Source of the DNA: VRUE01 sp963840565 | GTDB lineage: Bacteria > Actinomycetota > Thermoleophilia > Solirubrobacterales > 70-9 | DNA length: 64,000 nucleotides | Reading direction: 5' to 3' | NCBI GenBank assembly: GCA_963840565.1 | Contig: CAWIZH010000002.1 | Location: 496,001 to 560,000 of the forward strand | Shown: positions 28,825 through 37,208 of the stretch, in pieces | Numbering within the stretch: position 1 is the stretch's first letter | Layout of the letters: every line of letters begins with the position of its first letter | Position numbers and translations under genes: made by a program | The notes under the pieces: generated by a model | What the model saw: the letters and a program-made list of their open reading frames with translations, nothing else | Told to the model about the DNA's origin: nothing | Databases searched by the model: none

Positions 28825-30171
28825 TCATGCTGCCACTCCCAGGCAGAAGCTGCGCAGGCGGTAGGCGACTTGGCCGCCGGCGAGGGTCATCAGTACGCGG
28901 CCGGTCAGCTCTTTGCCGCCGCACCATGAGTTGGACGAGCGGCTCTCGTAGCCGTCCTCGCCGACCGTCCACTCGGCGCCGAGGTCGCAGAGGGCGATGT
29001 TGGCCTCGCTGCCGGGCGCCAGCGAGGGTCGCTCGATCTCGAAGGGCTCCGCGCCGCCCGCCATCCGCTCGATCAGCAGGCCGAGCTCGATCGTGCCGGG
29101 GACCACGAGCTCGGTGTACAGCGCCGCGAAGGCGGTCTCCAGGCCGGTCACCCCCATCGCCGCGGCCTCGAAGGGACCTCCTTTTCCTCCGGCGCGTGGG
29201 GCGCGTGATCGGTGGCGACGCACTCGATCGTGCCGTCGCGCAGCCCGTCGATCAGCGCCTGGCGGTCGGCCTCGGAGCGCAGCGGCGGGTTCATCTTGAA
29301 GCGGTGTGGGTCGAGGCTGCGCACCTCCTCGTCGGTGAGGCAGAGGTGATGCGGCGAGGCCTCGCAGCTGATCTGCACGCCGGCCGCCTTGGCGGCGCGC
29401 ACGACCTCGACCGACTCGGCGGCAGAGAGGTGCTGGACGTGGATGCGGCCGCCCTCGTAGCCGGCGAGCGCAGCGTCGCGGGCGATCATCGTCGACTCCG
29501 AGACCGAGGGGATGCCCTCGAGGCCGAGCACGGCCGAGACCGGCCCTTCGTGCATGACGCCGGCGCCGGAGAGATCGGGGTCCTCCTCGTGCAGGGCGAT
29601 CGTGCCGCCGCAGAGGCGCTGGTACTGGAGGGCGCGGCGCAGGACCAGGGCACTGCGAATCGGCAGGCCGTCGTCGCTGAAGCCGAAGGCGCCGGCCTCG
29701 CGCAGCGAGGCCATCTCGGTCAGCTCCTCGCCCTGCATCGCCCGGGTCACCGTGGCGAGGAAGCCGACCGTGACCGAGGCCGCGGCGCGGGCGCTGGCGC
29801 GCAGCGCCTCGATGTCGGCGGGGGTGGAGACGGGCGGCTCGGTGTTGGCCATCGCGAGCACGCCGCAGTAGCCGCCGGCGGCGGCGGAGCGAGCTGCCGG
29901 TCTCGATGTCCTCCTTGTGCTCCTGGCCGGGCGTGCGCAGGTGGACGTGGGGGTCGAAGAAGGCCGGGAAGGCGTGCAGGCCGCCGGCGTCGATCTCCTC
30001 GAGGCCCTCGCCGGCGGCCTCGCCGGGCGCCGCCAGCTCGGCGATCTCGCCGTCGCGGATGACGACGTCGTGCTGGGCATCGATGCCGGCCACCGGGTCG
30101 AGCACCGTCGCCCGGCGCAGGACCAGGTCCGCGCCCTCTCCGGCGCGCATCTCCATCTGGGTCAAGCTCAT
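28825..30171 (-). CDS. pyrC: Dihydroorotase (two frame disruptions)
   Basis: Zinc amidohydrolase that closes carbamoyl aspartate to dihydroorotate. It starts MSLTQMEMRAGEGADLVLRR at ATG 30171, with FDPHVHLRTPGQEHKEDIE (first zinc His pair). After a break near 29890 the next frame has GGYCGVLAMANTEP, VQHLSAAESVEVV, CEASPHHLCLTDEEV and ECVATDHAPHAPEEKE. After a second break near 29175 the last frame holds PFEAAAMGVTGLETAF and the C-terminal WTVGEDGYESRSSNSW. The first break looks like one extra base, the second like one missing base. The length of about 445 residues is normal for this type. The frame is open upstream into pyrB. Confidence 0.9.
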   Translation of the reverse strand: MSLTQMEMRAGEGADLVLRRATVLDPVAGIDAQHDVVIRDGEIAELAAPGEAAGEGLEEIDAGGLHAFPAFFDPHVHLRTPGQEHKEDIETGSSLRRRRRLLRRARDGQHRAARLHPRRHRGAARQRPRRGLGHGRLPRHGDPGDAGRGADRDGLAARGRRLRLQRRRPADSQCPGPAPRPPVPAPLRRHDRPARGGPRSLRRRRHARRAGLGRARPRGHPLGLGVDDDRPRRCARRLRGRPHPRPAPLCRRVGRGRARRQGGRRADQLRGLAASPLPHRRGGAQPRPTPLQDEPAAALRGRPPGADRRAARRHDRVRRHRSRAPRAGGKGGPFEAAAMGVTGLETAFAALYTELVVPGTIELGLLIERMAGGAEPFEIERPSLAPGSEANIALCDLGAEWTVGEDGYESRSSNSWCGGKELTGRVLMTLAGGQVAYRLRSFCLGVAA

Positions 30172-31133
30172 GCCGGCTGTCCTATCGGAGTCGGGCGTTG
30201 GGCGCCGTTGCCGTGCGGCGGGTGCGGGCTCCACGTCGCCGGCGGCAAGCAGCTCGTAGAGGATCGCCATCCGCACGACCAGGCCGGAGGCGACCTGCTC
30301 GGCGATCAGCGACTGCGGCGAGTCGATCACCTCGCCGGAGAGCTCGATGCCGCGGTTGACCGGACCGGGGTGCATCAGCATCTGGCGGCGGCCGAGCCGG
30401 CGCGAGTCGATCTGGAAGTGGGCCGCGTACTCGCGGATCGAGGGCACGAAGCTCTCCTGCATCCGCTCCCGCTGCAGGCGCAGGGCGTAGATCACGTCGG
30501 CCTCGCCGAGCCGGTCAAGCGAGTAGGTCGACCTCGCAGCCGAGCTGCTCCAGTCCGCGCGGGATCAGCGCCGGCGGGCCGCAGACGGTCAGCTCCGCCC
30601 CCATCGCCTTGAAGGCGATCAGGTTGGAGCGGGCGACGCGGCTGTGCAGGACGTCGCCGACGATCCAGATCCGCTTGCCCTCCAGCGAGCCGAGGCGGCG
30701 GCGCAGCGTGTAGACGTCGAGCAGGGCCTGGCTCGGGTGCTCGTGCTTGCCGTCGCCGGCGTTGACGACCGCGGCATCGGCCCAGCCGGCAACCAGCTGC
30801 GGCGGCGCCAGCGTGCGGGTGGCGCAGCACGATCGCCGCCGGTTCGTAGGCGGAGAGGGTGGCGATCGTGTCCTTCAGCGACTCGCCCTTGTCGACCGAG
30901 GAGCCGGCGGCCTTGACCGAGACGAGGTCGGCGGAGAGGCGCTTCGCGGCGAGCTCGAAGGAGGAGCTCGTGCGCGTGCTCGACTCGTAGAAGAGGGTGA
31001 CGACGGTGCGGCCGCGCAGGGTCGGCACCTTCTTGATGTCGCGGCGGCCGACCTCGGCGAAGCTCTCGGCGCGATCGAGGATCGCCTCGATCTCGGCTTT
31101 GGAGAGCTGCTCGATCGAGAGCAGGTGCTTCAT
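30172..31133 (-). CDS. pyrB: Aspartate carbamoyltransferase catalytic subunit (two frame disruptions, no stop in frame)
   Basis: Joins carbamoyl phosphate and aspartate. ATG 31133 starts MKHLLSIEQLSKAEIEAILD; FYESSTRTSSSFELAAKRL is the carbamoyl-phosphate motif. After an extra base near 30810 the second frame gives PQLVAGWADAAVVNAGDGKH and EHPSQALLDVYTL. After another near 30530 the third frame gives LDRLGEADVIYALRLQRERM and MHPGPVNRGIELSGEV. Past ILYELLAAGDVEP the frame runs without a stop into pyrC. The upstream end is also open into pyrR. About 315 residues, as expected. Confidence 0.9.
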
Positions 31134-31677
31134 GCGCCCACCTCGGCCGCCTGCGGCGTCGGAGATCGTCACTTCGTCGGCGCCGTCGAGCTCCTCGAGC
31201 CGGACGTTGACCCGCTCCTCGCGAGCGGTCGGCAGGTTCTTGCCGACGTAGTCGGGGCGGATCGGCAGCTCGCGGTGGCCGCGGTCGCAGAGCACGGCGA
31301 GCTGAACCCGCTGCGGGCGCCCGTAGTCGAAGAGGGCGTCGATCGCGGCGCGCACCGTGCGGCCGGTGAAGAGGACGTCGTCGACGAGCACGACGGTGCG
31401 GCCGGCGAGGTCGAAGTCGATGTGCGAGGCGTGGACGACCGGCTGCGAGGCGGGTGACTTGGCGCCGACGTCATCGCGGTAGAAGGAGATGTCGACGTCG
31501 CCGATCGGCGCCTCGGTTCCGCTCAGCTCGGCCAGCAGAAGCGTGGAGGCGGCGGGCGAGCAGGGCGCCGCGAGTGTGGATGCCGACGATCGCCAAAGCG
31601 TCGGGCTCCGGGTTCTTCTCGGCGATCTCGTGGGCGATCCGCCGCAGCGTTCGCCTCAAATCGTCGTGCTCGAGCAC
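31134..31677 (-). CDS. pyrR: Pyrimidine operon regulator/uracil phosphoribosyltransferase (frame disrupted near 31550)
   Basis: RNA-binding regulator of pyr genes with a PRT fold. The first part (LEHDDLRRTLRRIAHEIAEK, then IVGIHTRGALLARRLH) is separated by one extra base near 31550 from DVDISFYRDD and the PRPP loop VVLVDDVLFTGRTVRAAIDA, then DRGHRELPIRPDYVGKN. The start is uncertain: GTG 31677 is the last possible start, and a GTG a few codons upstream lies in another frame. A TGA overlapping the pyrB ATG (ATGA) lies one frame off the current reading, so the C-terminus probably contains one more base error. A predicted PyrR site lies upstream at 31715-31724. Confidence 0.88.
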
Positions 31678-31714
31678 GACCTTCTCGTCACTGAGCTCTT
31701 TGCTTCCTTCCTGG

Positions 31715-31724
31715 CCTCACGGGG
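31715..31724 (-). promoter_or_regulatory. Candidate PyrR-binding motif in the pyrR leader
   Basis: On the transcript strand the motif CCCCGTGAGG is flanked by GGCC repeats, giving a small stem with the CCGTGA loop. It fits the CCNGNGAGG core known from PyrR-binding loops. It lies between the rnz stop (31730) and pyrR, and GGAAGG follows shortly downstream. Such placement fits PyrR-controlled translation of pyrR, as described in mycobacteria, rather than a B. subtilis-type terminator, because I see no U-run hairpin here. Confidence 0.45.
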
Positions 31725-31729
31725 CCTGG

Positions 31730-32744
31730 TTAAAGGACGGCCACGAGGCTAGCAGCAGATGCGGCGCTAGGCCTCCGCGACTCGGGCTCTGGCTGATCTC
31801 GTTCGCGAGCGCCATTCGGCACGAGCTCCGGCTCTCCGCGCTCCGGGAAAGGGATCTCGATCAGGTCGAAGTCACGGGGTGCGAACGATGGCTCGAAGAC
31901 CTCGCGGGCCTCGTCGAGGACGGTGCCGACGTGGTAGCGCGAGGAGATGTGGACGAGGGCGAGCATCTTTACGTGGGCCTCGCGGGCAACGGAGGCGGCC
32001 TGGCCGACGGTTGAGTGGCCGGTGTCGGCGGCTCGCTGTGCCTCCTCCTCGGAGAAGCTGGCGTCGTGGATCAGCAGCTCGGCGTCGGCCGCCGCCTGGA
32101 CCGTCGAGTGGCAGGGGGCCGTATCGCCGGTGAGCGCGACCGTGCGGCCCGGGCGGGCCTCGCCCATCACCTCGCCAGGGCGCACCGGGCCGCGACTCGC
32201 CATCGACCTCCTCTCCCCGCTGCAGGGCGGCAAAGGCCGGCCCTTCGGCGACGCCGAGGCGCTTGGCCGCCTCGGGATCGAAGCGGCCCGGGCGCTCCTC
32301 CTCGATCAGGGCGTAGCCGTTGGCGCGCACGCTGTGCTCGACCGCGAAGGCCTGCACCTCGGCGCCGTCGTGGCGGACCGCTTCGCCAGGGTCCATTTCG
32401 ACCAGGTCGAGGTCGTAGTCGGTGCGGCCGATCAGCCGGCCCAGCATCTTGAAGAGGTCGTGCAGCCCGCGCGGGCCGTAGATCGTCAGCGGCTCCTCGC
32501 GCGCGGTCAGGTCATAGGTCTTGAGCAGGCCGGGCAGGCCGAGGATGTGGTCGGCGTGGAAGTGGGTGAGGTAGATCTCGTCGACCTGGGCCAGGCCGAG
32601 CGAGCGCTGCAGCTGGCGCTGCGTCCCTTCGCCGCAGTCGAACATCATCCGCTTGCCGCCCCGGACCAGCATCACGCTCGCGGTCGAGCGCCGCGCAGAG
32701 GGGACCGAGCCCCCGGTGCCGAGAAAGATCGCCGAGAGATCCAT
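31730..32744 (-). CDS. rnz: Ribonuclease Z (frame disrupted near 32190)
   Basis: tRNA 3'-end processing endonuclease of the metallo-beta-lactamase fold. ATG 32744 starts MDLSAIFLGTGGSVPSARRS. It has FDCGEGTQRQLQRSLG and the zinc motif YLTHFHADHILGLPGLL, then FAVEHSVRANGY. One extra base near 32190-32200 leads to the second frame with PGRTVALTGDTAPC, ELLIHDASF and GHSTVGQAASVA, and the last ligand in LALVHISSRYH. About 335 residues in total. It appears to head the pyrimidine run and is divergent from the tRNA gene. Confidence 0.92.
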
Positions 32745-32805
32745 GCGAGCCTGCGAGCCTACGCGACGCGGCGCGTCATGCACCCGAAGCTAGACTGGCC
32801 TTTGA

Positions 32806-32879
32806 GCGCCCGTAGCTCAGCTGGATAGAGCGCTTCCCTCCGGAGGAGGAGGCCACAGGTTCGAATCCTGTCGGGCGCG
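32806..32879 (+). tRNA. tRNA-Arg, anticodon CCG
   Basis: 74-base cloverleaf. The acceptor stem GCGCCCG (32806-32812) pairs perfectly with CGGGCGC (32872-32878), and the discriminator is G. D-arm GCTC/GAGC. The anticodon stem CTTCC/GGAGG includes one G-U pair, and its loop CTCCGGA carries anticodon CCG (32840-32842), which reads codon CGG. T-arm ACAGG-TTCGAAT-CCTGT. CCA is not encoded. No intron. Confidence 0.97.
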
Positions 32880-32895
32880 TCTCAGCGAGCCTGGA

Positions 32896-33816
32896 TCAGG
32901 CGGTCTTGAGCCGCGCCAGCCACTCGTCGCGGTCGAAGCTGGCGGGCTCGGTCTGGTCGAGGAAGCGCTCGAGCACGGAGACGAAGCGCAGCGGCTGCTC
33001 GACCTGGGGCATGTGGCCGGCCCCCTCGAAGATCTCCAGCTGGCTGCCGGGGAGCATGCGGTGGGCTTCTTCGCCGTGGCGGGCCGGGATGATCGGGTCG
33101 CGGGCGCCCCAGACGATCAGCACCGGCACCTCCTCGGCCAGGTAGAGCCGATCCGAGGCCGAGACCTGCTGGCCTTTCGTGCCGACCACGGAGCGCAGCG
33201 TCGCCAGGAAAGCCTTGCGGCGCTCGGGCTCGGCAAGCGCCGCGTAGCCGCGCGCCACCTCGGCCACGTCGGGCCCGGGCCTCATCCCGACGGCCGCCAT
33301 GCCGCGGCCGATCGCGCTGCCGGCTTTCTCTCCCATGCTGGCCGTCGCCGCGATGAAGAGGTCTGCGCCGGGCAGCGCAGCCGCCCGCAGCACGGGGCTG
33401 ACCTCGGGCCCGAGGCCGCCGCTGGAGACCAGGACGAGGCGCTCGACCATCTCCGGGAATTGGTAGGCGAACTGCATCGCGATGCCGCCGCCGAGCGAGT
33501 GACCGACCAGGGTGGCGCGCTCGTGGCCGAGCGAGAGCAGGAGGTCGCGCAGGCCGGTGGCGAGGTTGCCCAGCGAGTAGTCGCCGGGGCCCCCTCCCGA
33601 CATGCCGTGGCCGGGCAGGTCGGGGGCGATGACGGTGTGGCGATCGGCCAGCGGCTCGAGCACGTCGCGCCAGTGCTCGGAGCTGACGGCTATGCCGTGG
33701 ATCATCAGCAGCACCGACCCTTCGCCGCCGCCCAGATAGCTGACCTCGCGACCGTGCAGTTCCGCCGTCTTGAAGCTGACCTTCGCCTGATCCGGGGCGT
33801 CTGCGCGATCGGCCAC
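32896..33816 (-). CDS. Alpha/beta hydrolase
   Basis: Alpha/beta-hydrolase fold protein of about 306 residues. It has oxyanion motif LLMIHGIAVSSEHW, DLPGHGMSG, the nucleophile elbow LVGHSLGGGIAMQFA (Ser), acid Asp in IVWGARDPIIPARHG and His in FEGAGHMPQVEQP, so the catalytic triad is complete. I start at GTG 33816 (VADRADAPDQAKVSF) because residues of the longer frame upstream are not family-like. It lies convergent to the tRNA and divergent from the membrane-anchored gene at 33891. It resembles esterases and haloperoxidase-like hydrolases; the substrate is unknown. Confidence 0.85.
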   Translation of the reverse strand: MADRADAPDQAKVSFKTAELHGREVSYLGGGEGSVLLMIHGIAVSSEHWRDVLEPLADRHTVIAPDLPGHGMSGGGPGDYSLGNLATGLRDLLLSLGHERATLVGHSLGGGIAMQFAYQFPEMVERLVLVSSGGLGPEVSPVLRAAALPGADLFIAATASMGEKAGSAIGRGMAAVGMRPGPDVAEVARGYAALAEPERRKAFLATLRSVVGTKGQQVSASDRLYLAEEVPVLIVWGARDPIIPARHGEEAHRMLPGSQLEIFEGAGHMPQVEQPLRFVSVLERFLDQTEPASFDRDEWLARLKTA

Positions 33817-33890
33817 GCACCTACGGTAGCTCGGCGCCCGGGCGGCGGATGCCCGCGTATCCGCTGCCGCTTCCAATACTGTCGCGGCCG

Positions 33891-34634
33891 ATGCCAGACG
33901 AGAAGAAGATTCGGCCCCCGCGCGGCGCCCTGATCGTGATCGCGATCGGCCTGCTCGCGACGGTTGCCGCGGCGCTGCTGGCCACCGACGAGGCCGGCGG
34001 CGGGGCGGCTGAGCTCGAATGGGAAGTGGAACAGAAGCTGCCCAACTCGAAGGCGGTCGAGGTGCCGGGCGGCGGCGGCACGATGCAGCTCCTCGACGCG
34101 GGCCTCCGGGGCACCGGCAGGAACGTCAGCGGCTACTCGCTATTCCGCAGCGCCGCCACGCTCTCGATCTCCAAGGGGGCGCCGGTCGGTGGCGGCCGGG
34201 TCACCTGCAAGATCCTCGTGCCGCAGCAGCAGACGATCGTCGCCCAGACTCCGCACAACCGAGCTTCCTACCCGCGGCCCAGCGAAGAAGAAGACCTGGT
34301 CAAGCAGGAAGTCCCGGAACAGGTGCTGCTCGAATTCACCTCCCACGGCACCGACTCGGCGATCGTCGAACTCGGCGACGCCTTCCCGGAATTCGTCGGC
34401 GAGCGCGGCGTCACCGTTTCCTGGGCGCCGTTCCGGATCGGCCGCCAGGGCTGGCAGTGGGGCCTCCCGCCAGGACGACCGGCCAAGCCACTGGACCTCG
34501 GCTTCGCTTCGATCTGGCGGACCACCGGCACGCCGACGGCGCATCTCTCCTGCGTCCTCACCACCAGCGCCGGCTCCGCCCGCGTCAAGACCGGCGGCTC
34601 ACTGCCGGCCAATCCTGCTCCGCTCGCCGAATAG
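33891..34634 (+). CDS. Unknown membrane-anchored secreted protein
   Basis: Not a family I recognise. From ATG 33891 the protein starts MPDEKKIRPPRGALIVIAIG and has one transmembrane segment (residues about 12-32, ALIVIAIGLLATVAAALLA). An extracytoplasmic region of about 215 residues follows with two cysteines (VTCKILV and LSCVLTT) that could form a disulfide. The mixed hydrophobic/polar pattern suggests a beta-rich domain. An in-frame ATG at 33849 would add 14 Pro-rich residues that do not look like a signal peptide. It shares a short spacer with the divergent hydrolase and is convergent with the SRAP gene. Confidence 0.65.
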   Translation: MPDEKKIRPPRGALIVIAIGLLATVAAALLATDEAGGGAAELEWEVEQKLPNSKAVEVPGGGGTMQLLDAGLRGTGRNVSGYSLFRSAATLSISKGAPVGGGRVTCKILVPQQQTIVAQTPHNRASYPRPSEEEDLVKQEVPEQVLLEFTSHGTDSAIVELGDAFPEFVGERGVTVSWAPFRIGRQGWQWGLPPGRPAKPLDLGFASIWRTTGTPTAHLSCVLTTSAGSARVKTGGSLPANPAPLAE

Positions 34635-34635
34635 C

Positions 34636-35439
34636 TCAGGCGTCCTGCGGAGCGACGAGCAGCTCGGGGCCTTCCTCGCTGCCTTTGCCGACCTTGTTCA
34701 GCTTCGGGTTTGCCGGGGCGCTGTCCATCCGGCTCGCCGGCAGCGGCGCGCACATCGCCACCGCGTCCTCCAGCTCGAGGTCCGGTCGCAGCCAGGCGGC
34801 TTCGGCCTCCGGCCCGGGCAGGATCGCCGGCATCCGGTCGTGGACCTTGGCGACCAGCTCGTTCGGCGTCGTGGTGACGATCGTGCAGCTGTAGAGCCAG
34901 CCGTCGTCGAAGCCGCGGTCCTCGGGGTCATCCCACTCCTTGCGAGTGCAGATGCCGGCGAAGGCAAAGGGCTCTCCGCCGTCGACGGTGAAGCGCCAGG
35001 GCTGGCGCGGCTGCTTGGGATCCTCAGCCTTCATCCACTCGTAGAAGCCGTCGGCGACGATCAGGCAGCGGTGGCGGAACTTGCCGACCAGCGGCGAGTA
35101 GGCGCGGCTGGAGGTGAGGTTCTCGGCCTTGGCGTTGATCATCCGGTAGCCGACTTTGAGGTCCTTGGCCCAGCGCGGCACCAGGCCCCAGCGCATCAGC
35201 CGCGCCTCGCGCTCGCCCTGCGCCGCCTCCTCGGGGTCGGGTGAGGAGCGCACGGTGAGGATCTCCTGGGTCGGAGCGACGTTGAAGCGGCCCAGCGCCG
35301 ACTCGACTTTCTTCACCCGCTCCTTCGAGGGCGGCGCCTTGCCGGCGGCGTTCCGCTCCAGCGCCTTCTCCAGCTCGACCTGGAACTTGTCGGCGATCGT
35401 CTTCGCGTTTTTGGCCGTGACCGTGAATCGTCCGCACAT
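34636..35439 (-). CDS. SRAP-domain protein (YedK/HMCES family)
   Basis: Protects abasic sites in single-stranded DNA by forming a covalent link through Cys2. The protein begins MCGRFTVTAKN, so the catalytic Cys2 is present once Met is removed. NVAPTQEILTVRS, RLMRWGLVPRWAKD, INAKAENLTS, RCLIVADGFYEWMK (active-site Glu) and KVHDRMPAIL (His) are conserved. 267 residues, slightly longer than YedK owing to an insertion near residues 25-45. It stands alone, and neither neighbour suggests an SOS context. Confidence 0.93.
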   Translation of the reverse strand: MCGRFTVTAKNAKTIADKFQVELEKALERNAAGKAPPSKERVKKVESALGRFNVAPTQEILTVRSSPDPEEAAQGEREARLMRWGLVPRWAKDLKVGYRMINAKAENLTSSRAYSPLVGKFRHRCLIVADGFYEWMKAEDPKQPRQPWRFTVDGGEPFAFAGICTRKEWDDPEDRGFDDGWLYSCTIVTTTPNELVAKVHDRMPAILPGPEAEAAWLRPDLELEDAVAMCAPLPASRMDSAPANPKLNKVGKGSEEGPELLVAPQDA

Positions 35440-35466
35440 GAGGTCAGCGTAGCCGTGTCGGCCGGG

Positions 35467-35875
35467 CTATTCCGGCGCGATCAGCTCGACGGTCGGGAAG
35501 TAGGTGCGATAGCGGCTCGCGTCGCGGGTCAAGATCTTCAGGCGGGAGACCGCGGCATGGGCTCCAATGAAGAAGTCGGGCAGCGGAGAGCGCCTTGCCC
35601 CACCTCTGCGCCGGTACTCGAGGAATGCACGGCCAGCAAGGAACGAGGCTGGCCAGGGAAGGGGCACCAGCTCGATTCCGCGAGCCCGCATGGCCCACTC
35701 GCATTCCTCGGGCCCTCGGAATCCGACCGATACCTCGGCGTAGATCACCTGATTGACCATTGCCGTCCCTTGCGCCAAGGAGTCGCCCAAGGCTTCCTCG
35801 GACCATTCGGTCCAGATAGATCCTCCGCTCAGCACGTCGACTAGGACATTGGAGTCAACGAGAGGTCGCCGTCAC
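35467..35875 (-). CDS. vapC: PIN-domain toxin of VapC type (frame disrupted near 35862)
   Basis: Probable site-specific RNase toxin. The first residues LVDSNVLVDVLSGGSIWTEW (first catalytic Asp) lie in a frame with no start codon because TGA precedes it. GTG 35875 joins it if one extra T near 35862 is removed (VTATLVDSNV). The further acidic residues are in VIYAEVSVGF, PLPDFFIGAHA and ILTRDASRYRTYFP. A GTG at 35835 would keep one frame but lose the first catalytic Asp. It overlaps the end of the AbrB-type antitoxin gene. About 135 residues. Confidence 0.75.
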
Positions 35876-36134
35876 CCTCCTCTAAGTCCCCAGTGCCCCA
35901 ATCCTCTCCCCGGGTAAGCCTCATCACTTCCTCGGTGGTCATCGTGTAGTTCTTGCCCGCCTCTCGGAGATGAGCAATCAGCTCCTCGCCACGACTCCTG
36001 CTGCCGACAGCTCTGCGAACGCGAATTCCACTTTCATCGCGTACGAACTCGACCTCGGTCCCAGGCAAGAAACCGAACTCATCGCGGATCTCCTTTGGGA
36101 TCGTGATTTGGCCCTTGCTGGTGATCCTTGACAT
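35841..36134 (-). CDS. vapB: AbrB/MazE-type antitoxin
   Basis: 97 residues starting MSRITSKGQITIPKEIRDEF, the SpoVT/AbrB swapped-hairpin DNA-binding fold (residues 1-45, with LPGTEVEFVRDESGIRVRR). The C-terminal half (MTTEEVMRLTRGEDWG) is typical of the toxin-binding tail of such antitoxins. It overlaps the vapC start, consistent with coupled expression and autoregulation. The gene begins just past the 3' end of the sugar epimerase gene. Confidence 0.85.
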   Translation of the reverse strand: MSRITSKGQITIPKEIRDEFGFLPGTEVEFVRDESGIRVRRAVGSRSRGEELIAHLREAGKNYTMTTEEVMRLTRGEDWGTGDLEEGDGDLSLTPMS

Positions 36135-37147
36135 TAGGTAAGAGTAGCACTGGTATTACTCTTACTGGGCCTGGCTTCGGAGTGCTCTCGGTACCAGTCG
36201 AGCGTCCGGCACAGACCATCGGCAAGCTCGACCCGCGGCTGCCAGCCGGTCAGCTCGCGCAGCTTGGTCGAGTCGACGTACTGGCGGTCGATCTCGCCGT
36301 CGGGGGTGCCGCTGCCGAGGTATTCGGGCTCGATGCCCGTGCCCGCGGCCGCGGCGATCAGGTCGACCACCTCGCGGACCGCATGTGGGCGCTCGCCGCC
36401 GGCGTTGAAGGCCTCTCCCCTCGCGCCCTCTACGTCAAGCGCCGCGGCGATCGCCAAATAGGCGGAGACGGCGTCGTCGACGTGAAGGAAGTCGCGCTCG
36501 GGGCTGCCGTCGGAGCGGATTACCGGCGGGCGGCCATCGAGCACGGCGATCGTCGTCTCGGGGATCAGCCGGGAGAAGTTGAGATCGCCGCCGCCGTAGA
36601 TGTTGGCGAAGCGGGTGACCGCCAACGGCACGCCGTAGGCGTTGGCGTAGCTGCGGGCGATGATGTCGGCCGCAGCCTTGCTGGCGTCGTAGGGATATGG
36701 CGGCGCGCAGCGGGAAGTCCTCGCGGTAGGGCAGCTCCGGGCTGGTGCCGTAGGCCTTGTCGGATGAGGCGAAGACGACGCGCGAGACGTCGTGCTCGCG
36801 GCAGGCCTCGAAGACGTTCCAGGCGCCGCGCACGTTGACCTCGAGCGTCTCCACCGGCGATTCGCGGGCGACGCCGACGATCGTCTGCGCGGCGAGGTGG
36901 AAGACGGAATCGCAGCCGGCGACCGCGGCGGAGACCGCCTCGGCGTCGCGCAGGTCGCCCTCGGCAAGCTCGACCTCGTCGCGCAGCCCGAGCAGGTCGA
37001 GGGCGGAGCGGCGCGGCCCGCCGATGTCAGCAAGCCGCGGGTCGGGCCGGTCGAGCACGCGCACGGTGTCGCCCCGCGCCAGCAGCGCGCGGCCAGGTGC
37101 GAGGCGACAAACCCATGCGCGCCAGTGACCAAAGCACGACCGCTCAC
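36134..37147 (-). CDS. NAD-dependent sugar epimerase/dehydratase (two frame disruptions)
   Basis: Extended short-chain dehydrogenase. GTG 37147 gives VTGAHGFVASHLAAR (NAD-binding Gly motif). A base is missing near 37085, and the second frame reads LLARGDTVRVLDRPDP, VFHLAAQTIVGVARESP and FASSDKAYGTSPELPYREDF. An extra base near 36700 returns to the first frame with YPYDASKAAADIIAR (catalytic Tyr and Lys), RFANIYGGGDLNFSRLIPE and RDFLHVDDAVSAYL. The GGGD motif resembles CDP-glucose 4,6-dehydratase, and the preceding nucleotidyltransferase supports that. About 335 residues. Confidence 0.85.
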   Translation of the reverse strand: MSGRALVTGAHGFVASHLAARCWRGATPCACSTGPTRGLLTSAGRAAPPSTCSGCATRSSLPRATCATPRRSPPRSPAAIPSSTSPRRRSSASPANRRWRRSRSTCAAPGTSSRPAASTTSRASSSPHPTRPTAPARSCPTARTSRCAPPYPYDASKAAADIIARSYANAYGVPLAVTRFANIYGGGDLNFSRLIPETTIAVLDGRPPVIRSDGSPERDFLHVDDAVSAYLAIAAALDVEGARGEAFNAGGERPHAVREVVDLIAAAAGTGIEPEYLGSGTPDGEIDRQYVDSTKLRELTGWQPRVELADGLCRTLDWYREHSEARPSKSNTSATLT

Positions 37148-37159
37148 GACCCGACCCCC

Positions 37160-37206
37160 TTCCGGTGCGCTTTATCCACGTATATGGGGGCAAAGGCGCA
37201 CCGGAA
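37160..37206 (-). repeat. 47-bp palindromic intergenic repeat, copy C
   Basis: TTCCGGTGCGCTTT (37160-37173) and AAAGGCGCACCGGAA (37192-37206) form an almost perfect 14-bp stem in the spacer between the nucleotidyltransferase and epimerase genes. Same orientation and length as copy A (41 of 47 identical); arms identical to copy B in the opposite orientation. Placed directly before the ribosome-binding site of the epimerase gene. Confidence 0.88.
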
Positions 37207-37208
37207 GC

